Part shown: positions 51,640 through 59,848 of the stretch, in pieces
Position numbering within the stretch: position 1 is the first letter of the stretch
Layout of the letters: the number at the start of each line of letters is the position of its first letter
Assembly (NCBI RefSeq): GCF_000725385.1
Contig: NZ_CP008884.1
Span: 310,001 to 374,000 of the forward strand
Source: Dyella japonica A8
Lineage (GTDB): Bacteria > Pseudomonadota > Gammaproteobacteria > Xanthomonadales > Rhodanobacteraceae
DNA: 64,000 nucleotides
Reading direction: 5' to 3'
The notes under the pieces: model-generated
Seen by the model: the letters and a program-made list of their open reading frames with translations, nothing else
What the model was told of the DNA's origin: nothing
The model's database searches: none
Translations under genes and position numbers: made by a program

Positions 51640-51873
51640 TTATGAGGAATAACCATGAAGAAACGCCCTGACATCTGCATCGTTTCGCGATCGCTTGGCC
51701 CCTTTCACCTCCTTGAAAAGATGCCACTGATGGTCGGCGATGGTGGTCATCGCGACGGGAGCATCAAGGCTATGCCCTTTCGTCTTGGCCAAGGAGTGCC
51801 AAAAGATCGGCTTTGAATCCAGCAGTCCGCGCAGCGAGATCTTGCGCCCGTCATGACGCAGGGCGTGGCGCCT
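51640..51873 (-). pseudogene. C-terminal fragment of an unidentified protein
   Basis: A frame with no ATG or plausible start encodes LRHDGRKISLRGLLDSKPIF, WHSLAKTKGHSLDAPVAMTT and IADHQWHLFKEVKGAKRSRN, ending at a stop at 51640-51642 (HGYSS). It is uninterrupted for 77 codons and ordered, unlike random frame. The upstream part is replaced by the DUF3291 gene end, with which it overlaps by 23 bases. The family is not identified; looks like a decayed gene. Confidence 0.35.
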
Positions 51874-52372
51874 TCATGCGGGTGGGTTCGCCCATGGCGT
51901 CGAATGGCTTTCGAAAAGAGAACGCCGTGGGCGTGGGGCCATGGATGTGGAGATGATCGATCCGCTCCACGGCTTCGCTCCAGCTTGGCTGGTGCTGCCC
52001 GTCGACCCACCACGCCACATAGGTTGGCCATGACCCGCTTTCGGCCCAATCCGCACGCCGTGACAGCGCCTCGCGATGGACGCCGTGATAGGCGAAGGCT
52101 GCGACCGATTCCAGGTCACGCCACAACGAAAGAGTCATCGCAAGCCGAGTCATCGCGAGTCCATCCGGGGCGCAGGCGGGCGCAATGACCGGCCCCCACG
52201 AGTGCTCCCACGTTTCCACATCCCGGACAGATCGGTCAAAGAAGCCTTCGCTACCCTCGGCGGCCGCGTAGACGTCTCCGATGCGGTCGACGAAGCCTTG
52301 AACGAGAGGATCGCCGACGGGCGCCCTTAAGACGCCGAACGTGAAGAAGGCAATGCGAGGATTGATGTGCAT
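51851..52372 (-). CDS. DUF3291 protein, 173 aa
   Basis: Start ATG 52372 with GGGAGG about 10 bases upstream. DUF3291 pattern: AFFTFGVLRAPVGDPLVQGF, FVDRIGDVYAAAEGSEGF, WGPVIAPACAPDGLAMTRLA, MTLSLWRDLESVAAFAYHGV, HREALSRRADW, and WWVDGQHQPSWSEAVERIDH. Small soluble protein, probably ferredoxin-like monooxygenase-type fold; biochemical role unknown. Palindrome upstream at 52446-52474. Confidence 0.8.
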   Translation of the reverse strand: MHINPRIAFFTFGVLRAPVGDPLVQGFVDRIGDVYAAAEGSEGFFDRSVRDVETWEHSWGPVIAPACAPDGLAMTRLAMTLSLWRDLESVAAFAYHGVHREALSRRADWAESGSWPTYVAWWVDGQHQPSWSEAVERIDHLHIHGPTPTAFSFRKPFDAMGEPTRMKAPRPAS

Positions 52373-52445
52373 AGGACAACACCTCCCAGTGAGACCGCGA
52401 GCTGAAGCACGTTGGCGGGAATGGCCGGAGGATGGCTGCCACGGC

Positions 52446-52474
52446 CATGCCCGCGCCGGGTCGAAAGCGAACAT
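52446..52474 (+). repeat. Short palindromic repeat, island family
   Basis: CATGCCCGCGCCGGGTCGAA then AGCGAACAT; weakened arms. Confidence 0.6.
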
Positions 52475-52593
52475 CTTTTGTCGATGCCGCATAACCGATC
52501 GACCCGTGCCGCCGAAAGAAGCAAGGCGCCCATCGTTACAACTACCAGAGCCACCGACCCTTTCGAACACTGCTTTCGGCCGCTCCGCTTGCG

Positions 52594-52942
52594 CTATCGC
52601 GTCGTTTCCGGCCGTTCGATGGATGCCATTCGGCCTACCACCCGGTCCGCTTCGGGCTTCGCCTGCCGGTCAGTCACGTTGGGCTCTACCCTGACATAGC
52701 CCGCCGCCAGGCGGTCGGTGAGGTAGCCCATGCTCTGCGTGGTCATCTGCGCGCGCTAGGCCAATTCACTGAGCCGCGATCCACCCTCGGCTATGTTGCG
52801 GAGTAAGCTCGAACGCGGGCCGAATGCCGGGAAAGCCGGCCTCGGTCAACCGTCCGTAGACACGAGTACGTACCGTCTCTTCGATGCGGCGCAGCAAGGA
52901 CCCCAGGGTCCGTCTCTGAAAAGTGAGGTTGGTCGGTTCCAT
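52594..52942 (-). pseudogene. Broken MarR-family regulator (frameshift plus amber stop)
   Basis: Intact N-terminus in one frame from ATG 52942: LTFQRRTLGSLLRRIEETVR, TRVYGRLTEAGFPGIRPAF. Near 52806-52815 the homology moves to another frame: LLRNIAEGGSRLSELA, then a TAG at 52756-52758, then RAQMTTQSMGYLTDRLAAGY and a diverged C-terminus. The RxxVYGRLTEAGFPGIR and QMTxQSMGYLxDxL blocks are the DNA-binding parts of a common MarR subgroup. Broken in at least two places, so it cannot make a full protein unless the sequence has errors. Divergent from an intact cupin with intact operators. Confidence 0.75.
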
Positions 52943-52959
52943 GGGGCAGTATCGACACT

Positions 52960-52998
52960 AGACAGTCCATCTGTCTGTTGTAGACAGGCGTTCTGTCC
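52960..52998. promoter_or_regulatory. Twin MarR operator between regulator remnant and cupin gene
   Basis: Two inverted repeats: AGACAGTCCATCTGTCT (52960-52976, perfect 6-base arms) and AGACAGGCGTTCTGTCC (52982-52998). Their centres are 22 bases apart, about two helical turns, so both face the same side. Confidence 0.7.
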
Positions 52999-53014
52999 AA
53001 CGGAGGATCAGGAT

Positions 53015-53458
53015 ATGCCAGGGCCCATCGTCGTCGATGCGGGTGCGTCGCGGGCGTTGAACATCGTCGGCGAGAAGCTGACGGTGCTTGCCTCCGGCGA
53101 CCAGACCGGAAGCTACGAGGTGTTCCATCAACTGGGTGCGGAAGGCAGTGGTCCGCCACCGCATCATCACCCCTGGGACGAAGCCTTCTACGTCATCCGC
53201 GGCGCGGTCACGTTTGGCATGGGCGACCAGGAATTGGTGGCGCTGCCTGGGACGTTCGTGCACATACCCGGGGGAACAACGCACTGGTTCCGGTTTGGGG
53301 AGGACGGCACCGAGATGGTGTCGCTCACGTCACATGCTGGCGCCGCCGCCATGTTCGCCGAGTTCGACCGCGAAATCGCTCCGGACAAACCGGACATAGC
53401 CAAGCTGGTTGAGATCGCTGGCCGCCATGGCGCCACGATCGGGGCACCGAAGGGCTGA
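53015..53458 (+). CDS. Cupin protein, 147 aa
   Basis: ATG 53015 with CGGAGGATCAGG upstream. Cupin motif 1 is seen in GSGPPPHHHPWDEAFYVIRG (three histidines and a glutamate ligand set) and motif 2 in ALPGTFVHIPGGTTHWFRFG. Single-domain barrel, metal-dependent by family, probably involved in small-molecule conversion or sensing. It is divergent from the MarR remnant, and the twin operator lies within its promoter, so it was presumably repressed by that protein. Now possibly constitutive. Confidence 0.8.
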   Translation: MPGPIVVDAGASRALNIVGEKLTVLASGDQTGSYEVFHQLGAEGSGPPPHHHPWDEAFYVIRGAVTFGMGDQELVALPGTFVHIPGGTTHWFRFGEDGTEMVSLTSHAGAAAMFAEFDREIAPDKPDIAKLVEIAGRHGATIGAPKG

Positions 53459-54054
53459 GGGTAGTAACGCAGCAGGCACTCGACGTGGCGCTGCTACCCG
53501 CCAGTTTGACGATGCCTGTCGAATCTCCACTATGTGTGGATGGCGGACGTTCGGGCTATCGTCCATTCACGTCTCCGAAGATCTTGCACTACGTCGGCGG
53601 TCGCCATCGTTACAACTTCTTCTTGTTATATCGGTTCGCCTACCGATAGGCACTGTCATTTGGCTCTCGCTCCTCTGCAGAGCAAGCGGAGTCCGATCCT
53701 TCAACGATGCGGAGTCCATGGCCAGACCTGCCGGGGTCGATGTCCAAGCCCGGTGGGAATATCAATTAAACAGTGGTCTCCATGCCCGCTGTCGTTCGCC
53801 GCGCCGGCTTCCTCGTTTCCGAGCTTCAGCGCACTCATCGCTGGCCAGCGGCTACGCACGATGCAATTGGCGAAATCAAAATTCCGGAAGCACGCGCCTA
53901 AAGGGAAGAGAAGCACCAACGCCAAGGCCGGCTTTCCACGTTTCAATCTCCCCTTCTTGAGATCCGCCATGGGTCGAAAGCGGACGTCAAAAATCTACAG
54001 TCGCGCCTCGGCAGATGGGCCAAAGCGCGACTGTACGTTCCACGCGGGTTCCCC
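53459..54054. other. Intergenic stretch, 596 bases
   Basis: Holds one near-consensus island palindrome (53961-53988) and a poorer one near 53524-53552. No frame I trust. A plus-strand 39-codon frame starting at 53782 is open but unrecognised. Confidence 0.5.
53961..53988 (+). repeat. Short palindromic repeat, island family
   Basis: GATCCGCCATGGGTCGAAAG then CGGACGTC. Confidence 0.7.
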
Positions 54055-54843
54055 TTACTGCTTGTTGGCCACCCATGACGTCGTGCGATTGCGCAGCTTG
54101 TCCTCGGTAACCACCTTGAGGGTCTTGCCATCAGCAGACACCGTCGCCGTCATGACGGTAATGACCTTGCCATTGCGAAGGTCACTCTCCTCGAGCGTGT
54201 TGCCGGCAACTTTGACTTTGACACTCGTCACGCCCGGATCACCCTGGAAGGGAGCTTCGGTGCCGTCGATCTTCGCGCTGTAGGACTGACCGTTGGGCAT
54301 GCTGAAACTGAGCATGCCGTCCGCCTCTTTCCACGTCCACGTCGTGCCGTTGTCGGACACGTGGAGTGCCTTCGAAATCTGCCATTTTCCCGACCACGCA
54401 TGGGAACCCGCAGGCCCGGGGGCCACCCGGACGAACTCGTAGGAACCCGTCACCGGCGCGCCACTGCCGGTACTGTCGATGTACTCGTTCCGGCCCGTCT
54501 TGCCGTCGGCTGCCAATACGGCCGACATCGTCTCGGTCACCTTGCCAGCCTTCTTGTAGGTGGTCTTGATCGTATGGGCATCCACCACTTCGACGGCTAC
54601 GGTGTCGAAATAGGGGTTGCCCTGGACCGGCTGGTCCTTCCCGTCAGCCTTGATTGTGTAAGGCGGGACACAGGTTTTGCAGTCGAACATGCCGTTCTGC
54701 AAGACGAACTCGTACGGTTTCTTTGACTCCTGGGTCTGGCTCAAATCGGTCTTCCAGGTGCCGTCGAACACACTACCTGCAAAGGCGCAAACCGGCGACA
54801 CAAGTGCCAGGGCAGCAAAGACCTTTCGGAACGTACTCATCAT
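54055..54843 (-). CDS. Exported beta-rich protein of unknown function, 262 aa
   Basis: Start at ATG 54843 (adjacent ATG 54840 also possible), GAAGGGAG upstream. Signal peptide ends AFA-GSVF. The mature chain starts DGTWKTDLSQTQESKKPYEF and contains FDCKTCVPPYTIKADGKDQP, with a CxxC pair, and two similar halves with NGT/DGK turns (SAVLAADGKTGRNEYIDST; ATVSADGKTLKVVTEDKLRN). Probably two lipocalin-like or beta-barrel domains in the periplasm. Family not recognised. Confidence 0.65.
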   Translation of the reverse strand: MMSTFRKVFAALALVSPVCAFAGSVFDGTWKTDLSQTQESKKPYEFVLQNGMFDCKTCVPPYTIKADGKDQPVQGNPYFDTVAVEVVDAHTIKTTYKKAGKVTETMSAVLAADGKTGRNEYIDSTGSGAPVTGSYEFVRVAPGPAGSHAWSGKWQISKALHVSDNGTTWTWKEADGMLSFSMPNGQSYSAKIDGTEAPFQGDPGVTSVKVKVAGNTLEESDLRNGKVITVMTATVSADGKTLKVVTEDKLRNRTTSWVANKQ

Positions 54844-55050
54844 CGGTACTCCCTTCAGTAGGTGACGGAGGTGGCCATGAGCGGCCGTTGTTGCAGCGAA
54901 ACCAACGTCGCTAAAGGGTCTTTGCACGGAGCAGTGCTTACAACTATGCCTTGTCGTGTATTGATTTACCCCGACGAGGTGAGAAACACTTGACGACTTT
55001 GCCGCGGATGTCGCCAGCTGCGCCCCGGCCCGCTCGAACTACCATCAGGA

Positions 55051-55080
55051 AGTGTCCGCTTTGGGTCGGAAGCGGACCTA
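55051..55080 (+). repeat. Short palindromic repeat, island family
   Basis: AGTGTCCGCTTTGGGTCGGA then AGCGGACCTA. Confidence 0.8.
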
Positions 55081-55674
55081 CCGCCAAGCCGCAAAACCCG
55101 CAGCCAAAACGATAAGAAGGAAGCCAACGACCAGGATTTTAGTTAGGCGGCGACTGTTCCTTCGTACAAGCGGTGGAGCTTCGCTCTGCACCCACTTCGT
55201 ATCACCGGCGACCTGCATTTCCCAAGGTCCCCAGGTTTCCCGACGATAAAAAAGGGCCTGATAGGGCTTCAACGCCTGCCCTAGCTCACCGAGAAGGGCA
55301 TCAAACCCAACTAGGCTCCCGGCGATTTTTGCCAAGCACTCGTCGTTCGTACCCAGAATCCAAGAATCCGTCCCACTTCTGGGGGCACTCGCAGTAATGA
55401 CCTGTGCGATTGAACTTAGGGGGATGGTATGGGTACGGAAGATGCCTGTAATCGAGAGGCCGCCGGAGACAACCTGCACGTTGTAGCGCCACACGTAAAT
55501 GAAGCTCCACGCCAAAAACGCAAACACCGCAGCTCCAAGCAGGGTTAACGCCGCATAGGCACCCGCGCCTGAAAATGGTCCTAATGCGATTACCGCCTGC
55601 GAAAAACCTCCAAACGCCATAACGAGAACAACCAAGAGCAGAAAAGGAAACCACCTAGGAAAGCTGTGCTTCAT
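55078..55674 (-). CDS. Membrane protein with PH-like domain, 198 aa
   Basis: ATG 55674 with AGAGGATCT upstream. Two N-terminal helices (PFLLLVVLVMAFGGFSQAVI; AYAALTLLGAAVFAFLAWSF) and one C-terminal (KILVVGFLLIVLAAGFAAWR), with a soluble segment between holding NVQVVSGGLSITGIFRTHTI PLSSI, which looks like a bacterial PH-like domain entry. Function unknown. Ends at the palindrome. Confidence 0.6.
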   Translation of the reverse strand: MKHSFPRWFPFLLLVVLVMAFGGFSQAVIALGPFSGAGAYAALTLLGAAVFAFLAWSFIYVWRYNVQVVSGGLSITGIFRTHTIPLSSIAQVITASAPRSGTDSWILGTNDECLAKIAGSLVGFDALLGELGQALKPYQALFYRRETWGPWEMQVAGDTKWVQSEAPPLVRRNSRRLTKILVVGFLLIVLAAGFAAWR

Positions 55675-55751
55675 AGATCCTCTGTCGCTACGGTTTTGGA
55701 TAGACCCTGTGCCGTGCCTACGCCAGGGGCGCGCCTGACGATTTCCAGCCC

Positions 55752-55813
55752 AATGTCAGCTATGGGTCGGAAGCAGACCTTAGCCGATCTGCTTTGGTTC
55801 GGAAGCGGACTTT
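55752..55813 (+). repeat. Two adjacent island palindromes
   Basis: First AATGTCAGCTATGGGTCGGA then AGCAGACC (55752-55780), then after six bases GATCTGCTTTGGTTCGGAAG with CGGAC (55786-55810). Both same orientation; the second has GGTTCG in the loop. Confidence 0.65.
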
Positions 55814-55891
55814 CTCAGCGGTCCCCTAGGCCTCAGCTTCGGCGGCTTCCAGCAAGCTCACGCCGACCGCACTGCGTGACCTACAGGAGCG

Positions 55892-56515
55892 TCACAGCTC
55901 ACTCGCTTGCTTCCATTGCACGGGTATTGCTTTCCACAGATCAGGGTTGATGCTGCGAACTTTGGGTCCAGGGTGAGCAGAGGTGAGTACGCGAAAGCCC
56001 ATCGCCTGGATCAAGGGAAGTGCCATTTTGGCCTTACCACCAACCAGAACTACTGTCTGAACATTCGGAAGGAGCGGCAGCAGGTTCTTCAATTCATCAA
56101 TCCCTCGACGGACTTCTTCGCTCGTCGTCTTGATCGTTTCATTCCATCCTGGGATGACGTTCCAAAGTACAGTTCGCTTTCGAGAAATCCCCGCCTGCAC
56201 CATGAAACGGAATAGGGCTTCCGCGGTTGGGTCGTCGTTGTTTCGTGAGATGAACCCCGATCCCTTTTGCTTTCCGGTCGCTGAAGTCTTCGGGCCTGGT
56301 TTTTCCAAAAGGAAGAGCATGTCCGCGTCCACCCCTCCATCGAGAGGGTCGAAGTCCTGAAACTCCCAATCTGGGTATTTCGCCCTTAAGCCATCAACAT
56401 ACCGAGAGAGAGGTTCGATATGGCGCGCGAAGAGCATTCGCTCGCGCTCCGCAATCGCCTCGGGCTTCCGGAGCGAACGCGGCGCGTCCGGGATTGTGCT
56501 TGTCATGGTCTGCAT
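55892..56515 (-). CDS. Uracil-DNA glycosylase-like protein, about 207 aa
   Basis: Uracil-DNA glycosylase superfamily pattern: FDPLDGGVDADMLFLLEKPG, PKTSATGKQKGSGFISRNND, AGISRKRTVLWNVIPGWN (the N-P-G segment) and LVGGKAKMALPLI followed by TSAHPGPKV (conserved histidine loop). The known enzymes excise uracil from DNA. Whether this member is catalytic is uncertain; the motif around GSGFISRNNDD is not the standard GQDPY of family 1. Start at ATG 56515 is a guess (56506 possible). Confidence 0.7.
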   Translation of the reverse strand: MQTMTSTIPDAPRSLRKPEAIAERERMLFARHIEPLSRYVDGLRAKYPDWEFQDFDPLDGGVDADMLFLLEKPGPKTSATGKQKGSGFISRNNDDPTAEALFRFMVQAGISRKRTVLWNVIPGWNETIKTTSEEVRRGIDELKNLLPLLPNVQTVVLVGGKAKMALPLIQAMGFRVLTSAHPGPKVRSINPDLWKAIPVQWKQASEL

Positions 56516-56627
56516 GTGAAGAATTGCTAGCCTTTTGATGATAGTCACCAATCGCGACTACGTTCCAAGTCGCATCCGACACGTCATCGACAATACGGAC
56601 TTCATGCACCGATGACGCTTCGTTCCA

Positions 56628-56655
56628 GTGTCCTCTTTGGGTCGAAAGCGGACCT
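56628..56655 (+). repeat. Short palindromic repeat, island family
   Basis: AGTGTCCTCTTTGGGTCGAA then AGCGGACC; one base changed in left arm. Confidence 0.75.
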
Positions 56656-56663
56656 CCGGTTCC

Positions 56664-56870
56664 TTATTTCCTCTGGCGTCGTTGGTTCATCCATCGAGAC
56701 ACCACAACGACCGAACCAGCGACTAACCAAATCACCTGCAGCAGTATCAAACCGATTCGCAGGAGTTCGGATTTCGTCTGGATGCCCCAGCCAAGCACCA
56801 GGCAAACAGCCAGGAAGCCAAGTAAAGCCATAGGACTGAAACTGGTCGTGCCCGGTGCTTTTCGATCCAT
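56664..56870 (-). CDS. Small two-helix membrane protein, 68 aa
   Basis: ATG 56870 with GGAGGGGG directly upstream. Helices FSPMALLGFLAVCLVLGWGI and LRIGLILLQVIWLVAGSVVV, then a very basic tail (SRWMNQRRQRK). The upstream cupin is on the same strand, and its stop (56915) is 45 bases before, so one transcript is likely. Function unknown. Confidence 0.6.
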   Translation of the reverse strand: MDRKAPGTTSFSPMALLGFLAVCLVLGWGIQTKSELLRIGLILLQVIWLVAGSVVVVSRWMNQRRQRK

Positions 56871-56914
56871 ACCCCCTCCTCTGGGCCGAGATGGCCGCCC
56901 CACATTGGCTGATC

Positions 56915-57298
56915 TCAAACAGCTGGCGTTTCGAGGCCGTGCTCCGTGGGCTGGGGCGTAATGGTCATCACCTTGAGCCGTTCGGATCCTTCAAACCGGT
57001 GCCAGACGCCCACGGGTATGACAATGAGTTCGTTCCCGGCGAGGAAGTACCGTTCTTCCTTGGCGTTCGTCAGCAAAACAACCGTGGTTGTTCCTTCCAG
57101 CACCATGACGACTTCGTCGCCGTTCGGGTGGCGCTCCCACTCGCTGGAGCCGGAGTAGTAACTCGCATACACCGCCCCGTCACGATACGGCACGACTTCG
57201 GCGAATGCCTCGCTGGCGTCTTGCCCGAAGGCCATCGCTGGAGATCGATTCGGCAGGTGCTTCAAACCCGACAGAACGTCGGTAAGTGACCTTTTCAT
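56915..57298 (-). CDS. Cupin protein, 127 aa
   Basis: Single cupin barrel: SSEWERHPNGDEVVMVLEGT (motif 1 with histidine and glutamates), ALAGNELIVIPVGVWHRFEG (motif 2, GxxxxxPxGxxH). Close to conserved metal-dependent cupins, maybe a sensor or dioxygenase-like protein; biochemical role unknown. Start ATG 57298. Second free-standing cupin of the region, not closely similar to 53015-53458. Confidence 0.75.
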   Translation of the reverse strand: MKRSLTDVLSGLKHLPNRSPAMAFGQDASEAFAEVVPYRDGAVYASYYSGSSEWERHPNGDEVVMVLEGTTTVVLLTNAKEERYFLAGNELIVIPVGVWHRFEGSERLKVMTITPQPTEHGLETPAV

Positions 57299-57379
57299 AG
57301 ACGGCTGGCCATCCCTTTTGGCTGCATCAAATCGTGTGGTGATCCGGCACGGGAGAAGCTATGCCCGGCCCCCTTCCTG

Positions 57380-57408
57380 ATGTCCGCTATGGGTCGAAAG
57401 CGGACATT
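57380..57408 (+). repeat. Short palindromic repeat, island family (near-consensus)
   Basis: GATGTCCGCTATGGGTCGAA then AGCGGACAT, just downstream of the SRPBCC gene's promoter side. Confidence 0.85.
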
Positions 57409-57422
57409 TTCCATCTAACGAT

Positions 57423-57887
57423 TTATCGCAACTCCATGTATCGCCTGAAGGCATCAAGCGTTCCAGCCCAATAGAAGTGCAGATGTCGGTAGATGGACAT
57501 CGTGGGAAATCCTGATGCCTCGAACTTCACGACTGTACGCTGCCCATCGGCGTGGACTTCAAAGCGCAGTGTCGTATAGCTAGACGGCTGATCCGGCAGG
57601 CGAGATAACGAACTGAGATGCGTGAAGCTCACTTCTTCGCACGGAAGGAACGATAGGACCACGCCCCTGTTCTCGAACGGAAGGTGGTGCGCGCCGCGAA
57701 TGACAATCGCACTTCCTGGCATCCATGTCGTTTCCACCTCGACGGAGTAATCGTCACCACCAAGCCATTCACGCATGCTGCGAAGGTTAACCAAATGGTT
57801 CCAAACCGAAGCAACGGGCCTCTCCACAACAACTTCTTCGCGGAAGTAAGCCGGTGTATCACAGTCAACGCTGGATCGTGGATTCAT
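57423..57887 (-). CDS. SRPBCC/START-type protein, 154 aa
   Basis: AHSA1/SRPBCC pattern: REEVVVERPVASVWNHLVNL at the start (the usual hydrophobic grip), WLGGDDYSVEVETTWMPGSA, RGVVLSFLPCEEVSFTHL, and final helix YRHLHFYWAGTLDAFRRYME. The family binds hydrophobic ligands in a deep pocket. Start ATG 57887 after GGGATG; TTG 57902 would add five residues. Ligand unknown. Confidence 0.75.
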   Translation of the reverse strand: MNPRSSVDCDTPAYFREEVVVERPVASVWNHLVNLRSMREWLGGDDYSVEVETTWMPGSAIVIRGAHHLPFENRGVVLSFLPCEEVSFTHLSSLSRLPDQPSSYTTLRFEVHADGQRTVVKFEASGFPTMSIYRHLHFYWAGTLDAFRRYMELR

Positions 57888-58676
57888 GGCTCGACATCCC
57901 AATCACGCATTCGAAATCCGAAGACTAACCCAGGTCGCGGGGCCCATGGCTTCCCAGACTTGAACTGTCCACTTCGGGTCAAAAGCGGACCTTAGAAATC
58001 CTGGCCGGCCCTTTGCTCTGAAATGCAGGCAAGGGCCTCGTCCACGGCTTTCTTACCCCATCTTTCGGCAGCGAGTACATTCAAAGTTCCGCCCGCGAAC
58101 TCATCCCATGCACAACAGGCCGAACCTGAGCTGTGCGCCTACCGGCCAGACGCTACACAGACGTTCTCACTGCTCAGAATGGTGAGTTCGTGAAGGTCGT
58201 CGCCAGGCACATCTCTAGTCCAGCGCCTAAGCACACGTGGCGTTCGATTCGTCCCCATGTGGATCTCCTTGGCGCGGTGCGCCTGGTCCGCATGGAATCA
58301 CGAGAACGAAAAGGCCCTCCTTTTCCGCGCTATCGGGTCTGCCCTGCCATCGTATTTTTCAACGTATTTCGCACGAACATACGATTCAACTGAGACCTTT
58401 TTTCCTGCTCGCATTGTCTATACGCTCGAAGCATCCGCCGACGTGAGACTTCCTCAGGGGGAGTGAGCTTGGCACGTCTTCCGGCTGCGGATGGGGAGAA
58501 AAATTCAAGGGAGACTCAAGGGCCATCGCGGTTGCGAGGTAGGCAGCTGCCGGTCAGCGGCGGAGCCGTTGTCTGCAGATGCCAGGGCGCAGCTTTGCCT
58601 GGCCTTTCTGATCAAGCACGCGCCGCAAGGCGCCTGCTCAGCGACCTTCAAATAATGAATTTCCTGGGAGGAAGTA
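57888..58676. other. Intergenic stretch, 789 bases
   Basis: One island palindrome (57965-57993), a possible decayed reading frame at 57995-58138 (CAWDEFAGGTLNVLAAERWG, no start codon, preceded by TAG), and then about 500 bases of sequence before the exported-protein gene at 58677 with no structure I trust. Confidence 0.5.
57965..57993 (+). repeat. Short palindromic repeat, island family
   Basis: CTGTCCACTTCGGGTCAAAA then GCGGACCTT; loop has CGGGTC. Confidence 0.65.
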
Positions 58677-59702
58677 ATGCAGTCCAAGAACGCATTCGGC
58701 ATTCGTTGCATTGCCAAGATCGTGTCCGTCGCCGGACTTGTCGGCGCCACCTCACTCCTGCCTGCCATGGCATCGACGGCCGATATCGCCGCCGAAGCAC
58801 AGGCACAGGCGCTCAAGACCTGGCACGAAACCATGCGGCAGATGGCGCCGCCCACGGAGGGCTGTTTCCACGCCGCCTTCCCCAGCGTCATCTGGGAAAA
58901 GACCGCCTGTCAGGCGACCAGCTATCGTTCCGAACCGCACGTGAAGTTCAGCACGGCGGAAACCGTGGGCAATGGCAATGACTATGCCGCTGCCACCTCT
59001 GGCATCACCACTTCGGCCACGGGCACCTTCCCGGTGGTGACGGGCGTGACCAGCGAAACCGATGGCACCACCGCCAACAGCTACACGCTGCAGCTCAACA
59101 CCAACCTGGCCAACTCCTCGCCTGCCTGCGCCAGCTATGGCTATTCGAGCTGTCAGGTGTGGCAGCAGTTCATCTATTCCTCGAGCTATGTCGGTGGCGT
59201 GGCGCAGGTGTTCATGCAGGACTGGATGTTCATCCCGGCACGCTCCCGCTGCCCGCGCAGTGGCGGCTGGACGTCGTACAAGACCAGCTCGTACAACGGC
59301 TGCTACAAGAACAGCAATGCGGTGAACACGGTACTGGTGCCCGCCAGCCAGCTGGGCAACCTGAAGCTGGCCGGCTCGGTGACCAAGAACGGCAACGACA
59401 CGGTGACGTTCACCAATGGCACCCAGGCCTATGCGGTGAGCCAGCCGGACAGCACGCTGGATGCTGCCTATGTGTGGAACCAGTCCGAGTTCAACATCGT
59501 CGGCAACGGCGGCGGCTCGGCGGCCACCTTCAACAGCGGCTCGTCGATCACGGTGAACCTGCAGGTGAACGATGGCAGCACGAATGCCCCGAGCTGTCTG
59601 GCCAACGCCGGCTCCACCGGCGAGACCAACAACCTGAACCTTGGCGCGTGCAGCACGGCGGGCGGCACCTCGCCTTATATCCAGTTCACCGAGTCGAACT
59701 GA
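58677..59702 (+). CDS. Secreted protein of unknown function, 341 aa
   Basis: ATG 58677 with GGGAGGAAGTA upstream. Signal peptide (VSVAGLVGATSLLPAMA). The mature chain is rich in Ser, Thr, Asn, Gly and aromatic residues, with paired cysteines (EGCFHAAF and KTACQATS; SPACASYGYSSCQVW; RSRCPRSGGW; YNGCYKNS), which suggests disulfide-bonded beta structure. Blocks QVWQQFIYSSSYVGGVAQVF and QDWMFIPARSR are distinctive. It resembles extracellular structural or peptidase-type proteins, but I do not name a family. Followed by a perfect terminator at 59741, so probably a highly expressed single gene. Confidence 0.7.
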   Translation: MQSKNAFGIRCIAKIVSVAGLVGATSLLPAMASTADIAAEAQAQALKTWHETMRQMAPPTEGCFHAAFPSVIWEKTACQATSYRSEPHVKFSTAETVGNGNDYAAATSGITTSATGTFPVVTGVTSETDGTTANSYTLQLNTNLANSSPACASYGYSSCQVWQQFIYSSSYVGGVAQVFMQDWMFIPARSRCPRSGGWTSYKTSSYNGCYKNSNAVNTVLVPASQLGNLKLAGSVTKNGNDTVTFTNGTQAYAVSQPDSTLDAAYVWNQSEFNIVGNGGGSAATFNSGSSITVNLQVNDGSTNAPSCLANAGSTGETNNLNLGACSTAGGTSPYIQFTESN

Positions 59703-59740
59703 TCGCCTCAGGCAGCGACACGCTGCACGGGTGAATCCAA

Positions 59741-59771
59741 AGCCGGGGGCTAGTGCCCCCGGCTTTTTTTT
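59741..59771 (+). terminator. Rho-independent terminator
   Basis: AGCCGGGGGC and GCCCCCGGCT, perfect 10-base arms with a TAGT loop, followed by seven or more T. Thirty-nine bases after the stop of the secreted-protein gene. Confidence 0.95.
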
Positions 59772-59848
59772 GCTGCGACACGGTGGAAGGAACGTGCTCT
59801 CCGGTTCACCGCGGTGATCGGAAGGTAGCCGCTAACGCAACGAGATGC

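Noticed and set aside
53701..53970. 89-codon minus-strand frame with a lipoprotein-like start
   Set aside because: Begins inside the palindrome and has a poor codon pattern; the lipobox-like LGAC is likely chance.
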